The notes under the pieces: model-generated | Databases searched by the model: none | The model's input: the letters and a program-made list of their open reading frames with translations, nothing else | What the model was told of the DNA's origin: nothing | Shown: positions 19,938-28,084 of the stretch, one piece after another | How the letters are laid out: each line of letters starts with the position of its first letter | Numbering within the stretch: position 1 is the first letter of the stretch | Program-made: the position numbers and the translations under genes | Assembly (NCBI GenBank): GCA_964384205.1 | Contig: CAYLKS010000030.1 | Coordinates: forward strand, 1-30,596 | Origin: CAYLKS01 sp964384205 [NCBI: uncultured bacterium] | GTDB lineage: Bacteria > JAGOEH01 | Reading direction: 5' to 3' | Length of the DNA: 30,596 nt

Positions 19938-19966
19938 ATTATAAATCTTTTTTAAATTAAAGTCAA
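19938..19966 (-). promoter_or_regulatory. Promoter of the tilS operon, +1 predicted on the start codon
   Basis: On the minus strand TTGACT (19966-19961) is followed after 17 bases by TATAAT (19943-19938). Six bases later comes the tilS GTG (19931). This is the standard distance from -10 to +1, so transcription should begin at or within a base or two of the start codon. Confidence 0.8.
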
Positions 19967-20088
19967 GATATATTATACTAATGATATATACATTTTAGAG
20001 GTTGGAGTTATATTTAGTTTTTGGGAGTCAGCATATTTTTTTTTGATTTTTGTTCAAAATATCATAAAGTATGAGAAGGTTTTTGTCC

Positions 20089-20117
20089 TTGAAAAATAAA
20101 TAATTTTATCTTATATT
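20089..20117 (+). promoter_or_regulatory. Promoter of the TPR-GGDEF gene, +1 predicted on the start codon
   Basis: TTGAAA (20089-20094), a 17-base spacer, then TATATT (20112-20117), six bases, then the ATG at 20124. The spacing from -10 to start codon is the same as at the divergent tilS promoter. TATACT at 20118-20123 is an alternative -10, but its distance from the -35 is too long. No ribosome binding site precedes the ATG. Confidence 0.6.
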
Positions 20118-20123
20118 TATACT

Positions 20124-22019
20124 ATGAAAAGAAAGTTTTTTACATTAATTTTTATATTTTTTTTAATAGTTATTGATAGTTTTGCATTTGAAAAGGATAG
20201 TATTTATAATTTTCTTGATACCCTTTCTTATACTTATATTAGGGCAAGGACGGATACAGTTGCTAATAAATTACTTTCACAAATTAATAAAGTAAATTAT
20301 GCTTTTTATAAAGCAAAGATTTATGCATTTTTAGGATTTGAAAAATATGTTAAGCTTAAAATTGATTCTGCTGAGGAATATTTAGCTAAAATAGATTCTT
20401 CTCTTTTAAAAAAAATAAAAGATGATAAAAAAAGGGCTACAATATTATTGATGGTATATCGTATGAAAGCTTTTATTTTTCATCAGAAGAGGGATATTCT
20501 TATGGCTTTGAAATATTATAATATGGCAATGAAAGAAGCAAAAAAATTAAATGATATGAAAATGGTTTCTTCTCTTTTATCTACTGTTGGAATATTAAAT
20601 TTAAAGATTGGTAACATTGATGAAGCTTTATATGTTTTTTTCGAAGCATTGAATATTAACAAAAATATTAATGTTCAGGAAGGAATGGCTTGGGATTATT
20701 ATTTAATTGCAAAGTCTTATATGAAATCAGGTAAGATAGAAAAGAGTTTGGATTTCGCTAATCGTTCAATTGATTTATATTTACAGTTGGCTAAATCAGA
20801 CTCTACTTTTTTTAGTGGAGTTTTATTAGGGAGTTATTTAAAAATTAATATGTTTTTAAATAATAAGGATTACAAGAAGGCAGTAGATATTACTAAAAAA
20901 ATATTGGAATATTCTTCTTTTGTACCTAATAATAAAATAATCATATCAGATGTATACTTTTATGCTGGAAAGGTTTATTTTAACACTAAAAACTATAATT
21001 TAGCAGAACAATATTTAAAAAGATCATTACGAATAAGAGAGAGTATAGAGCATCATCATGGTATAGGACTTTGTCATTATTTTTTAGCAAAATTATATAA
21101 TAAAAAAGGGGAGTATAATCTTTTTATCAAGCATTTAGATATGGCAAAAGAAGAAGCTTTAAAAGGAAATTATTTTAATTTATTAAAAGATATTTATAGT
21201 TTATATATTGATTGGTATGTCAAAAATAAGAAATACAAAGATGCTTTTGAAGTTTTGAATAAATATAATATAATAAATGATTCTTTAATGAGGCAAGAAT
21301 TAAATAATAAATTGGCTGGTTTTAATGTAAAATATGCTGTTGATAAAATAAAATTGGAAAATACATCTCTTAAAGATACCATTGCTTTTAAAGATAAACA
21401 TATTATTCTATATAAGTTTATGTTAGGTATTATTATTGTGGGAATGCTAATACTGGTATTTCTTATAATCAGACAAAGAAAATTGAATAAGGAAATTGCC
21501 CGTTTAAGTAATGAATATTATAATAATAGCATCACGGATAAACTTACAGGTGTATATAATAGAACAATTTTGTATGAAATTTTTGAAAAAGAAATAAGTA
21601 GAGCTATGAGATATGATTTTTCTTTTTCTATCATTATATTTGATATAGATGATTTTAAATTGATTAATGATACTTATGGACATCTGATAGGAGATTATGT
21701 TTTAAAAGAAATTGCTAACATAATAAACAATAATATAAGAAAAGAAGATTATGTGATTAGATTTGGAGGAGAGGAATTTTTGGTTATGCTTCCTCAGATC
21801 GATAAAAAATCCGCTCAGAGAGTAGCAGAAAAAATTTTAATGTTGGTTTGTAATAAAGATTTTGCTGTTGAAGGGAAAAATATTAGAATTACAATAAGTG
21901 GCGGAGTGTCGGAATTTGATAAAAGTTATATCAATAGTGCTGAATTAATGCTGAAAAGTGCAGATGAAGCCCTTTATAAGGCAAAAGAAATGGGTAAAAA
22001 TAGAGTAATTGTTGCATAA
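20124..22019 (+). CDS. Membrane diguanylate cyclase with an outer TPR sensor region
   Basis: It should make c-di-GMP in the cytoplasm in response to something sensed outside the inner membrane. The 631-residue protein has a signal-like N terminus (about 1-20), a long run of TPR-like helix pairs (about 75-400, for example ALKYYNMAMKEAKKL, GNIDEALYVFFEALNI, YNLAEQYLKRSLRIRES), a transmembrane helix (about 432-451), a short coil and a GGDEF domain (about 470-631). The domain includes DKLTGVYNR, FDIDDFKLINDTYGH, the catalytic GGEEF (548-552) and an RxxD inhibitory site, RKED (539-542), at the correct five-residue distance. It therefore looks active and subject to product inhibition. No ribosome binding site precedes the ATG. 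The acetyltransferase gene follows 20 bases later. Confidence 0.93.
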   Translation: MKRKFFTLIFIFFLIVIDSFAFEKDSIYNFLDTLSYTYIRARTDTVANKLLSQINKVNYAFYKAKIYAFLGFEKYVKLKIDSAEEYLAKIDSSLLKKIKDDKKRATILLMVYRMKAFIFHQKRDILMALKYYNMAMKEAKKLNDMKMVSSLLSTVGILNLKIGNIDEALYVFFEALNINKNINVQEGMAWDYYLIAKSYMKSGKIEKSLDFANRSIDLYLQLAKSDSTFFSGVLLGSYLKINMFLNNKDYKKAVDITKKILEYSSFVPNNKIIISDVYFYAGKVYFNTKNYNLAEQYLKRSLRIRESIEHHHGIGLCHYFLAKLYNKKGEYNLFIKHLDMAKEEALKGNYFNLLKDIYSLYIDWYVKNKKYKDAFEVLNKYNIINDSLMRQELNNKLAGFNVKYAVDKIKLENTSLKDTIAFKDKHIILYKFMLGIIIVGMLILVFLIIRQRKLNKEIARLSNEYYNNSITDKLTGVYNRTILYEIFEKEISRAMRYDFSFSIIIFDIDDFKLINDTYGHLIGDYVLKEIANIINNNIRKEDYVIRFGGEEFLVMLPQIDKKSAQRVAEKILMLVCNKDFAVEGKNIRITISGGVSEFDKSYINSAELMLKSADEALYKAKEMGKNRVIVA

Positions 22020-22039
22020 TTTTTTATAAGGGGAGTTCA

Positions 22040-23320
22040 ATGATAAAAAATAATGAGAATTCAATGAGGAAAATTATTTTCAAGCAAGCAGATTCAGAAG
22101 AAGAGTTACTACAGATAGCTGATCTGGCATCAAAGACATTTTCAAGAAGGAGCTATTTTGATTTTTTTGAAAAAATAAGAAGATATCAGAAAGAAGATTT
22201 TTATTTTAAACCGGAATTTTGTTTTATAGCTAAAGAGAATGGTAAAGTTGTATCCCATATTTCAATTACTGTGAGAGAAGTAAAAATAGGTGGGAGTGTT
22301 GTGAGATTAGCAGGCATTAGTGATGTGTGCACAGATAAGGATTATCGGGGATTAGGTTTGTCGAAACAATTAATGTTGAACGCTATTGACTATATGAAAA
22401 AAAATGGATTTGCGTTTTCATTGCTCTATGGAATTCCTAATTATTATCATAAATTTGGTTATATTGAAAGTATTCCTGAAAGTTATTTTATGATTTCCAG
22501 AGATAATATACTGGAGCCGGAGCAGGTAGATATATCCAAATATGAATTGAATATTGGTTTTGATTTTTCTTTATTAGAAGATGTGAAAAGGTTATATCAA
22601 AAGCAATATTTGAAGTGCAATGGTATAGCATTGAGGCCAGATAAAAATTTTTTTTATTTATCACTTATCAATAATCATTTTTATTATTTAAGAGATAAAG
22701 AAAGAGGAAATATTGTTGGTTATTTTTATGCCTGGGACGAATATTCGGCAAGTTTTATTATTAAAGAATTAGCAGTATTAAATGAGTCATTAAATAGTAT
22801 TTTATTAAGTTATATAAAACAATTAGCTCAAAAATATAAAGTATATGATATAAAATTTTATATTCATTTGGATAATCCATATTGTGATTTTTTGAAAGAT
22901 ATAGGTGCAGAATCAAGATCAGAATATAGGTTTATTGGTCAGGGTGGGGCAATGACAAGAATTATAGATATGAAGATATTGTTTGAAGAACTTAAAAATG
23001 AATTGAAAAATCGTATTATTAATTCTCAATTTTTAAATAAAAATTTTACAGTTAAGATTAACAATATTGATGATAAGAAAAATATTTTTTTAAATTATAT
23101 GGATGGTGAATTGAATATTTTAGAAAGTGCTAAAAATTTTGATGTTGAAATAAATATTGATAATAGGTTTTTTTCGCGTGTCATAATAGGGTATTGGAAT
23201 TTTGAAAAGTTTTATAAACTTTCAGGAATAGAAAATGATCTTGATATAAAGGCTATTGAGTTATTAAATAAAATTTTTCCTGAATTTAATTTTTATTTAC
23301 TAAAAACAGATTATTTTTAA
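22040..23320 (+). CDS. Eis-like GNAT N-acetyltransferase with a C-terminal SCP2-like domain
   Basis: A 426-residue acetyl-CoA-dependent acetyltransferase laid out like the Eis family: first GNAT domain (about 10-150), second GNAT-like domain (about 160-300) and a sterol-carrier-like C-terminal domain (about 320-426, FTVKINN, then LNYMDGELNI and FEKFYKLSGI). Acetyl-CoA binding motif DYRGLGLSKQLM (101-112). NYYHKFGY (134-141) lines up with the IYGRFGY stretch of mycobacterial Eis, making Y136 the likely catalytic Tyr. The protein ends in Phe, as Eis does, where the terminal carboxylate takes part in catalysis. Known Eis enzymes acetylate aminoglycosides or other amines; the substrate here is unknown. 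AAGGGGAG gives the start at 22040. It is probably cotranscribed with the GGDEF gene. The domain call is strong; resistance activity is not implied. Confidence 0.85.
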   Translation: MIKNNENSMRKIIFKQADSEEELLQIADLASKTFSRRSYFDFFEKIRRYQKEDFYFKPEFCFIAKENGKVVSHISITVREVKIGGSVVRLAGISDVCTDKDYRGLGLSKQLMLNAIDYMKKNGFAFSLLYGIPNYYHKFGYIESIPESYFMISRDNILEPEQVDISKYELNIGFDFSLLEDVKRLYQKQYLKCNGIALRPDKNFFYLSLINNHFYYLRDKERGNIVGYFYAWDEYSASFIIKELAVLNESLNSILLSYIKQLAQKYKVYDIKFYIHLDNPYCDFLKDIGAESRSEYRFIGQGGAMTRIIDMKILFEELKNELKNRIINSQFLNKNFTVKINNIDDKKNIFLNYMDGELNILESAKNFDVEINIDNRFFSRVIIGYWNFEKFYKLSGIENDLDIKAIELLNKIFPEFNFYLLKTDYF

Positions 23321-23376
23321 AATGTTAATTAAAAAAATATAAATTAATTAAAAAACATAAATTATTTTTTTTCTTC

Positions 23377-23404
23377 TTGACAAAATAAAAAAAAATATTA
23401 TAAT
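23377..23404 (+). promoter_or_regulatory. Near-consensus promoter of the GH94/ABC operon
   Basis: TTGACA (23377-23382), a 16-base spacer and TATAAT (23399-23404): both hexamers match the sigma-70 consensus exactly. Predicted +1 is near 23411, giving a leader of about 50 bases with the ribosome binding site AAAGGAG just before the ATG. Confidence 0.85.
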
Positions 23405-23408
23405 ATGA

Positions 23409-23433
23409 TTAATTAATTTATTAAATGAATTAA
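23409..23433 (+). promoter_or_regulatory. Operator-like palindrome over the predicted +1 of the GH94/ABC operon
   Basis: TTAATTAATTTA (23409-23420), one central T, then TAAATGAATTAA (23422-23433): 11 of 12 arm positions are complementary. It starts five bases after the -10, where a bound repressor would block initiation. Directly after it, ATTGATA occurs twice in tandem (23436-23449). The A/T-only arms reduce the weight of the match in this genome. Confidence 0.5.
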
Positions 23434-23462
23434 CGATTGATAATTGATACAAAGGAGATAGG

Positions 23463-25835
23463 ATGAAATATGGCAGTTTTTCGAATGATGGGAGAGAATA
23501 TATAATTACTAATGTAGCAACTCCTAAACCATGGATTAATTATATATATAATAAGAATTATTTTTCTACAATTTCGCAGAATGCAGGGAGTATTAGTTAT
23601 TATAAAAGCCCTCTGCATGGTAGAATAACAAGATATAGAATAAACGATGTGCCTTATGATAGGCCAGGAAAATATATTTATTTAAAAGATAAAAAAACAG
23701 GAGATTATTGGTCTTTAAGCTGGCAACCAACAGGTAAATGTAAGGATTGTTATAAGGCTATACACGGTTTTGGCTATACAAAACTTTTATCCAATGTTAA
23801 TAATATTTCTTCTGAAGTTTTATATTTTGTACCATTGAATGATGATCTGGAGATATGGCGTGTTACACTGGAAAATAAAAATGATTTTGATATTGAACTG
23901 GAAATTTATTCTTATGTGGAATTTGCTTTAGGGCATGCTTTAATTGATTTAATAAATCAATGTGATGATCAGCATTTTAATCGGGTATATTTTGAAAGAG
24001 ATTTAAATACATTATTTGCAACTAAAACTTATTGGGTAACTCAGAACATGGGAACTCAGCAACAGGAAAATCAGGAGTGGGATAGATGGGCGTTTTTTAC
24101 TTCAAGTTTGACTGTTAAAGAATATGAAACTTTGAGAGAAAGGTTTATTGGGGTATTTAGAAATGAAAATAATCCAGAAGCAATAGAAAAAGGATTGCTT
24201 TCTTCTAAGGATACAGACTTTGGAAATGCTATCGGAGGATTGAAGTCTGAAATTAATTTAAAAGCTGGAGAGAAAAAAGAATTTGTTATCATTCTTGGAG
24301 TTTTGGAAAAAGCAAGATTTGATAAATTAAAAAATAGTGTTACTAAGTATTATGATATAAATTTAGTTGATAAAGCTTATGCTGAAGTTTTAGCTTATTG
24401 GGATAACTGGTTTTCTCATATAAAAGTAGATATTCCTGATAGAGATGCCCAGGTCTTTATGAATTACTGGAATCAATATCAGGCAAAAGTGGCTTTTGAT
24501 GTTGGAAGGGTTGCAAGTTTTTATTACTGGGGTATTGGTCGTGGCTTTGGTTTTCGTGATACTTCTCAGGATACAATAGCAACTCTTATTGCAGAACCTC
24601 AAAAGGCAAAAGAGAGAATTTTTCTTTTATCAAGGCAGATGTTTAAAAATGGAAAAGTTTATCATCATTTTTATGGAGATGGTCAGGGTGAGACAACAGG
24701 GCATAATGATGATTCTTTATGGTATATACTTGCAGTAACAGAATATATCAAAGAAACAGGTGATAAAGATATTCTTTATCATAAAGAGAAATTTTTAGAT
24801 GGAAAAGAAAGTACTATTTTAGAGCATTTGTATGCTGTTGTTAAGTATGCTTCTGAACATCTTGGAAAACATAATTTACCTATATTTGGGAGAGGTGATT
24901 GGAATGATACTTTAGATTATATTGGTGGTGAAGAAGGTGGCGAAAGTGTTTGGTCTGCTATGTTTTATGTGGCAATGCTAAATAGTTTGGTTGAATTGTT
25001 ATCTTTTTATGATATAGATGAGAAATTAGATGAAATAATAGAATTAAGAGATAAGATAAAAAATTCTATTGAGGAATATGCGTGGGATGGTAATTGGTAT
25101 ATTCGTGCTTTTAAAGGGAATGGAGAAAAACTTGGAGCTTCAAATAATGAAGCAGGTAAAATTTTCTTAAATCCTCAATCCTGGGCTGTTATTGCGAGTG
25201 TAGGAAATAGGGAAAGATTGCTTAAGGCAACAGACAGCGTCAAAGAATTGTTAGATACGGATTATGGGATTAAAATATGTGCGCCTGCTTTTCGAGAAAT
25301 AGATCCGGAAATTGGCCTTGTTACCAGATGTGTTGCCGGGAAGAAAGAAAATGCTGCTGTATTTTGTCATCCTTATACATGGGGTATTATGGCAGAATGT
25401 ATTTTAAAGCGTGGTAATAGAGCTTATGAATATTACAAGAAAATATTGCCGAATAGAATAGATTCTGATATTTTTCAGGCTGAACCGTATGTTTTTTCAC
25501 AATATATTACAAGTGATGAACATCCTACTGCTGGAATGGCGAGTCATTCATGGCAAACTGGTACCGCAGCATGGATGTTTAAAATTTCCATTGAATATAT
25601 TTTAGGAATTAGACCTACCTATGAAGGTCTTTTAATAGACCCTGTGATTCCTTCAGAGTGGGACCAATTTTATGTCGAAAGATTTTTTAGGAATACTTTG
25701 TATAAGATAACTGTTGAAAATCCAAATCATGTTGAATCTGGGGTCAAAGAAATTTATGTTAATGGAAAACATTTTGACAAAAATGTGGTTCATGATTATA
25801 ATAAAGTATGTGAAGTAAAAGTTGTGATGGGATGA
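23463..25835 (+). CDS. GH94-family sugar phosphorylase (cellobiose/chitobiose phosphorylase-like)
   Basis: It should cleave a beta-linked disaccharide or short oligosaccharide with phosphate inside the cell, giving a sugar 1-phosphate and saving ATP. The 790 residues match the family length (about 800) and have no signal peptide. Domains: N-terminal beta-sandwich (about 1-290, starting MKYGSFSNDGREYIIT, with TPKPWINYI, YDRPGKYIYLKD and DYWSLSWQPTG); an (alpha/alpha)6 barrel (about 320-720) with GFGFRDTSQDT (361-371), DDSLWYI, the GDWNDT motif (478-483) carrying the likely general acid Asp, and SHSWQTGTAAWMF; and a short beta C terminus (IYVNGKHFDKN). Sequence alone does not separate cellobiose, chitobiose, laminaribiose and cellobionate enzymes. 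GDWND rather than ADWND is closer to what I recall for beta-1,2-oligoglucan enzymes. It is coupled to the ABC genes by an ATGA overlap. Confidence 0.93.
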   Translation: MKYGSFSNDGREYIITNVATPKPWINYIYNKNYFSTISQNAGSISYYKSPLHGRITRYRINDVPYDRPGKYIYLKDKKTGDYWSLSWQPTGKCKDCYKAIHGFGYTKLLSNVNNISSEVLYFVPLNDDLEIWRVTLENKNDFDIELEIYSYVEFALGHALIDLINQCDDQHFNRVYFERDLNTLFATKTYWVTQNMGTQQQENQEWDRWAFFTSSLTVKEYETLRERFIGVFRNENNPEAIEKGLLSSKDTDFGNAIGGLKSEINLKAGEKKEFVIILGVLEKARFDKLKNSVTKYYDINLVDKAYAEVLAYWDNWFSHIKVDIPDRDAQVFMNYWNQYQAKVAFDVGRVASFYYWGIGRGFGFRDTSQDTIATLIAEPQKAKERIFLLSRQMFKNGKVYHHFYGDGQGETTGHNDDSLWYILAVTEYIKETGDKDILYHKEKFLDGKESTILEHLYAVVKYASEHLGKHNLPIFGRGDWNDTLDYIGGEEGGESVWSAMFYVAMLNSLVELLSFYDIDEKLDEIIELRDKIKNSIEEYAWDGNWYIRAFKGNGEKLGASNNEAGKIFLNPQSWAVIASVGNRERLLKATDSVKELLDTDYGIKICAPAFREIDPEIGLVTRCVAGKKENAAVFCHPYTWGIMAECILKRGNRAYEYYKKILPNRIDSDIFQAEPYVFSQYITSDEHPTAGMASHSWQTGTAAWMFKISIEYILGIRPTYEGLLIDPVIPSEWDQFYVERFFRNTLYKITVENPNHVESGVKEIYVNGKHFDKNVVHDYNKVCEVKVVMG

Positions 25836-27199
25836 AAAATATGAGAGTGTTGATAGTTTTTTGTTTGTTAATTTTTTTCATTAACTGTGTGCCTAAAAGT
25901 AAGAAATTGGAAGATAAAGTTTCTTCTGAAGATGGCAAAATAACTATAGTGTATTGGGATATGCCGCATTGGCGTGGATACTTTGGAGATGCTCTTGATC
26001 AGCATGAGCCTTTTGATCAATGGCAGTTGAGAAAAATAAAAGAATTTGAATTGATGCATCCTGATGTGAAAATAAAATTTTTAATGATTCCCTGGGAAAA
26101 TGAAAGGTTGAAATTAGAGCTTGCCCTTACTGCTGGAAATCCTCCTGATATTGCTTATATGAATGCTGAAAATTTAGTGAGGCATGTTTCTGCTGATAGG
26201 CTTGAGCCAATTGATGATTATTTGACAGAAGAAGATAAAAATGATTTTTTACCTGAGGTTTTAGATGAAGTAAAAGTTAATGGAAAATATTATGCATGGC
26301 CATGGTATATTGGTTCTATGGCAATTGCTGTTAATCTTGATTTATTTGAAGAGAGAAATGCTTTAGATTTATTACCTGAAAATGAGGAAAAATCCTGGAC
26401 ATGGGAAGAATTTTTAAAAGCTGCTAAAAAACTTACTTTTGATAGAGACGGTGATGGTAAAATTGATGTGTATGGTTTTGGAGTTTTTGGAGGAGATAAT
26501 TATTATTATCTATATGATCCTTTTTTTGCAAGTAACGGATTAGTAACTCAATATAATGAAGATGAGACAAAATCTTCTTATTCTTCTCCTTTAGCAAAAG
26601 AAACGGCACATTTTTTAGCTGATTTGGTTTTTAAGCATAAAGTTGCGCCTCCAGGAGCTGTAGGAATAAAATATTCAGATATATATACAATGTTTTTACA
26701 GCAAAGGATTGCAATGTTGCCAGGTGGAATGTGGATGATAGCAGCTATTCCAGCACAGGCTACAAAACCTTTTAAATATACATTTGTTCAATATCCACAT
26801 AATCATGATTTTAAATCTTATTCTAATCCTACACTTGCAACTTATGTTGTTTTCAAACAGAATAATAAAAAGAAAAAAGATTTAATAATGGAATTTGCAA
26901 GATACATGACTAATACTCGTAACGATATTGCTGTTGTAGGGAATACCACTTTTCCTGTGCGTAGATCATGTGGTTTTCCGTATTATGGAGATGATAAATT
27001 TAATGTATTCAAATATTATATTACTCATTTTATTCCTTATGAAAAAAAGCCACATTCTGAAGAGAGAAAAAATATTTCCAAAGAATTTTTTCAAGCTTTG
27101 TTATCAGGATTCAAAAAGCCGGATGAAGCTTTAAAGATATATGTAGAAAAAATGAATAAAATGCTTGAAAAGGAAAGACAGGGAAAAACTAAATTATGA
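25832..27199 (+). CDS. ABC sugar-transporter substrate-binding lipoprotein
   Basis: An extracytoplasmic solute-binding protein of family 1 (MalE/UgpB type), 455 residues, that should capture the saccharide for the two permeases. The N terminus is a lipoprotein signal with candidate lipid Cys19 (LIFFINC); Asn before the Cys is unusual outside groups such as spirochaetes. The family pattern is clear: ITIVYWDMPHW, EFELMHPDVKIKFLMIPWEN, LTAGNPPDIAYMNAENL, LEPIDDYL, then YAWPWYIGSMAIAVNLDLF and SWTWEEFLKAAKKLT. A DRDGDGKIDVYG segment resembles an EF-hand-like Ca2+ loop, often seen in these proteins. Its ATG overlaps the GH94 stop (ATGA) and its stop overlaps the next gene (ATGA). ATG at 25841 is an alternative start. 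Confidence 0.92.
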   Translation: MKNMRVLIVFCLLIFFINCVPKSKKLEDKVSSEDGKITIVYWDMPHWRGYFGDALDQHEPFDQWQLRKIKEFELMHPDVKIKFLMIPWENERLKLELALTAGNPPDIAYMNAENLVRHVSADRLEPIDDYLTEEDKNDFLPEVLDEVKVNGKYYAWPWYIGSMAIAVNLDLFEERNALDLLPENEEKSWTWEEFLKAAKKLTFDRDGDGKIDVYGFGVFGGDNYYYLYDPFFASNGLVTQYNEDETKSSYSSPLAKETAHFLADLVFKHKVAPPGAVGIKYSDIYTMFLQQRIAMLPGGMWMIAAIPAQATKPFKYTFVQYPHNHDFKSYSNPTLATYVVFKQNNKKKKDLIMEFARYMTNTRNDIAVVGNTTFPVRRSCGFPYYGDDKFNVFKYYITHFIPYEKKPHSEERKNISKEFFQALLSGFKKPDEALKIYVEKMNKMLEKERQGKTKL

Positions 27200-28080
27200 A
27201 AAATACCAATTATTTAGTATGGTCGTATATTTTTATATTACCTGCGCTTGCTTTATTTTTTCTTATGACATTTTATCCAGTAATACAGGCTGCGTTGATG
27301 GCTTTTTATTCTTATGATCCCTTCCGTGGTGGTTCCATGGGAAATCCGATTTTTGTTGGATTTGATAATTTTAAAGAGGTATTATCGGATGTTATATTTT
27401 GGAAATCTATCAAGAATACTTTAATATATACTTTTTTTGTCGTACCAGTTACTACAGTTATTACATTATTTTTGGCATATTTTATTACTCCATTACACAG
27501 AAAATGGCAGACATTTTTTAAATCTGTTTTTTATTTGCCATCTATTGCTTCAGATGCTGTTATTGCTTTGATATGGTTCTGGATTTTTAATCCTATGTTC
27601 GGATTATTAAATTATTTTTTATCTTTTTTTGGATTGGGACCTATTTTTTGGCTTGGAGACACAAACTGGGCATTGTTTAGCATAATATTGATGATGTCTG
27701 TTTCTTATTGGGGGATGAATGTGATAATTTTTACTGTGGCTTTTGATAATATTCCTAATAGTTTATATGAAGCCGCTGATATTGATGGGGCAACATTTAC
27801 GCAAAAATTTTTTAGAATTAGTTTACCAATGATAAAACCTACTATTCTTTTCATATTAGTTATGGGAACCATAAATGCTCTTCAAATTTTTACTCCTATG
27901 TATATGATGACTCAGGGCGGGCCAAATTATGCTACAACATCTGTGGTTTATTTGATTTATGAGACTGCTTTTAGAAATCAAAGATTGGGTATTGCAGCAG
28001 CACAATCGTTTATTCTTTTTTTAATAATTATAGTGTTTACTATACTGCAGTTTAAAATTGTTCAAACAGAGCAGGATTAA
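27196..28080 (+). CDS. ABC sugar-transporter permease (MalF/UgpA type)
   Basis: An inner-membrane permease subunit of the carbohydrate ABC importer, 294 residues, with six predicted transmembrane segments (first about 8-32). The EAA loop that contacts the ATPase is present: EAADIDGATFTQKFFRISLPMIKP (as EAADIDGATFTQKFF, then RISLPMIKP). A late MYMMTQGGPNYATTSVVYLIY stretch is typical of the MalF/UgpA side. Start by ATGA overlap with the binding-protein gene. No ATPase gene is in this operon; a shared MsmK/UgpC-like ATPase encoded elsewhere would be needed. Confidence 0.95.
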   Translation: MKNTNYLVWSYIFILPALALFFLMTFYPVIQAALMAFYSYDPFRGGSMGNPIFVGFDNFKEVLSDVIFWKSIKNTLIYTFFVVPVTTVITLFLAYFITPLHRKWQTFFKSVFYLPSIASDAVIALIWFWIFNPMFGLLNYFLSFFGLGPIFWLGDTNWALFSIILMMSVSYWGMNVIIFTVAFDNIPNSLYEAADIDGATFTQKFFRISLPMIKPTILFILVMGTINALQIFTPMYMMTQGGPNYATTSVVYLIYETAFRNQRLGIAAAQSFILFLIIIVFTILQFKIVQTEQD

Positions 28081-28084
28081 TTTT

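Noticed and set aside
20041-20059. TTTTGA and TCAAAA inverted repeat in the tilS/GGDEF intergenic region
   Set aside because: Six A/T-rich bases per arm are expected by chance in this composition.
20071-20103. Short upstream frame MRRFLSLKNK before the GGDEF gene
   Set aside because: No ribosome binding site; it lies across the -35 of the predicted promoter and would be transcribed only from a further upstream start.
23321-23376. Possible terminator after the acetyltransferase gene
   Set aside because: A/T-only imperfect pairings near a T run; no stable G+C stem, so not called.
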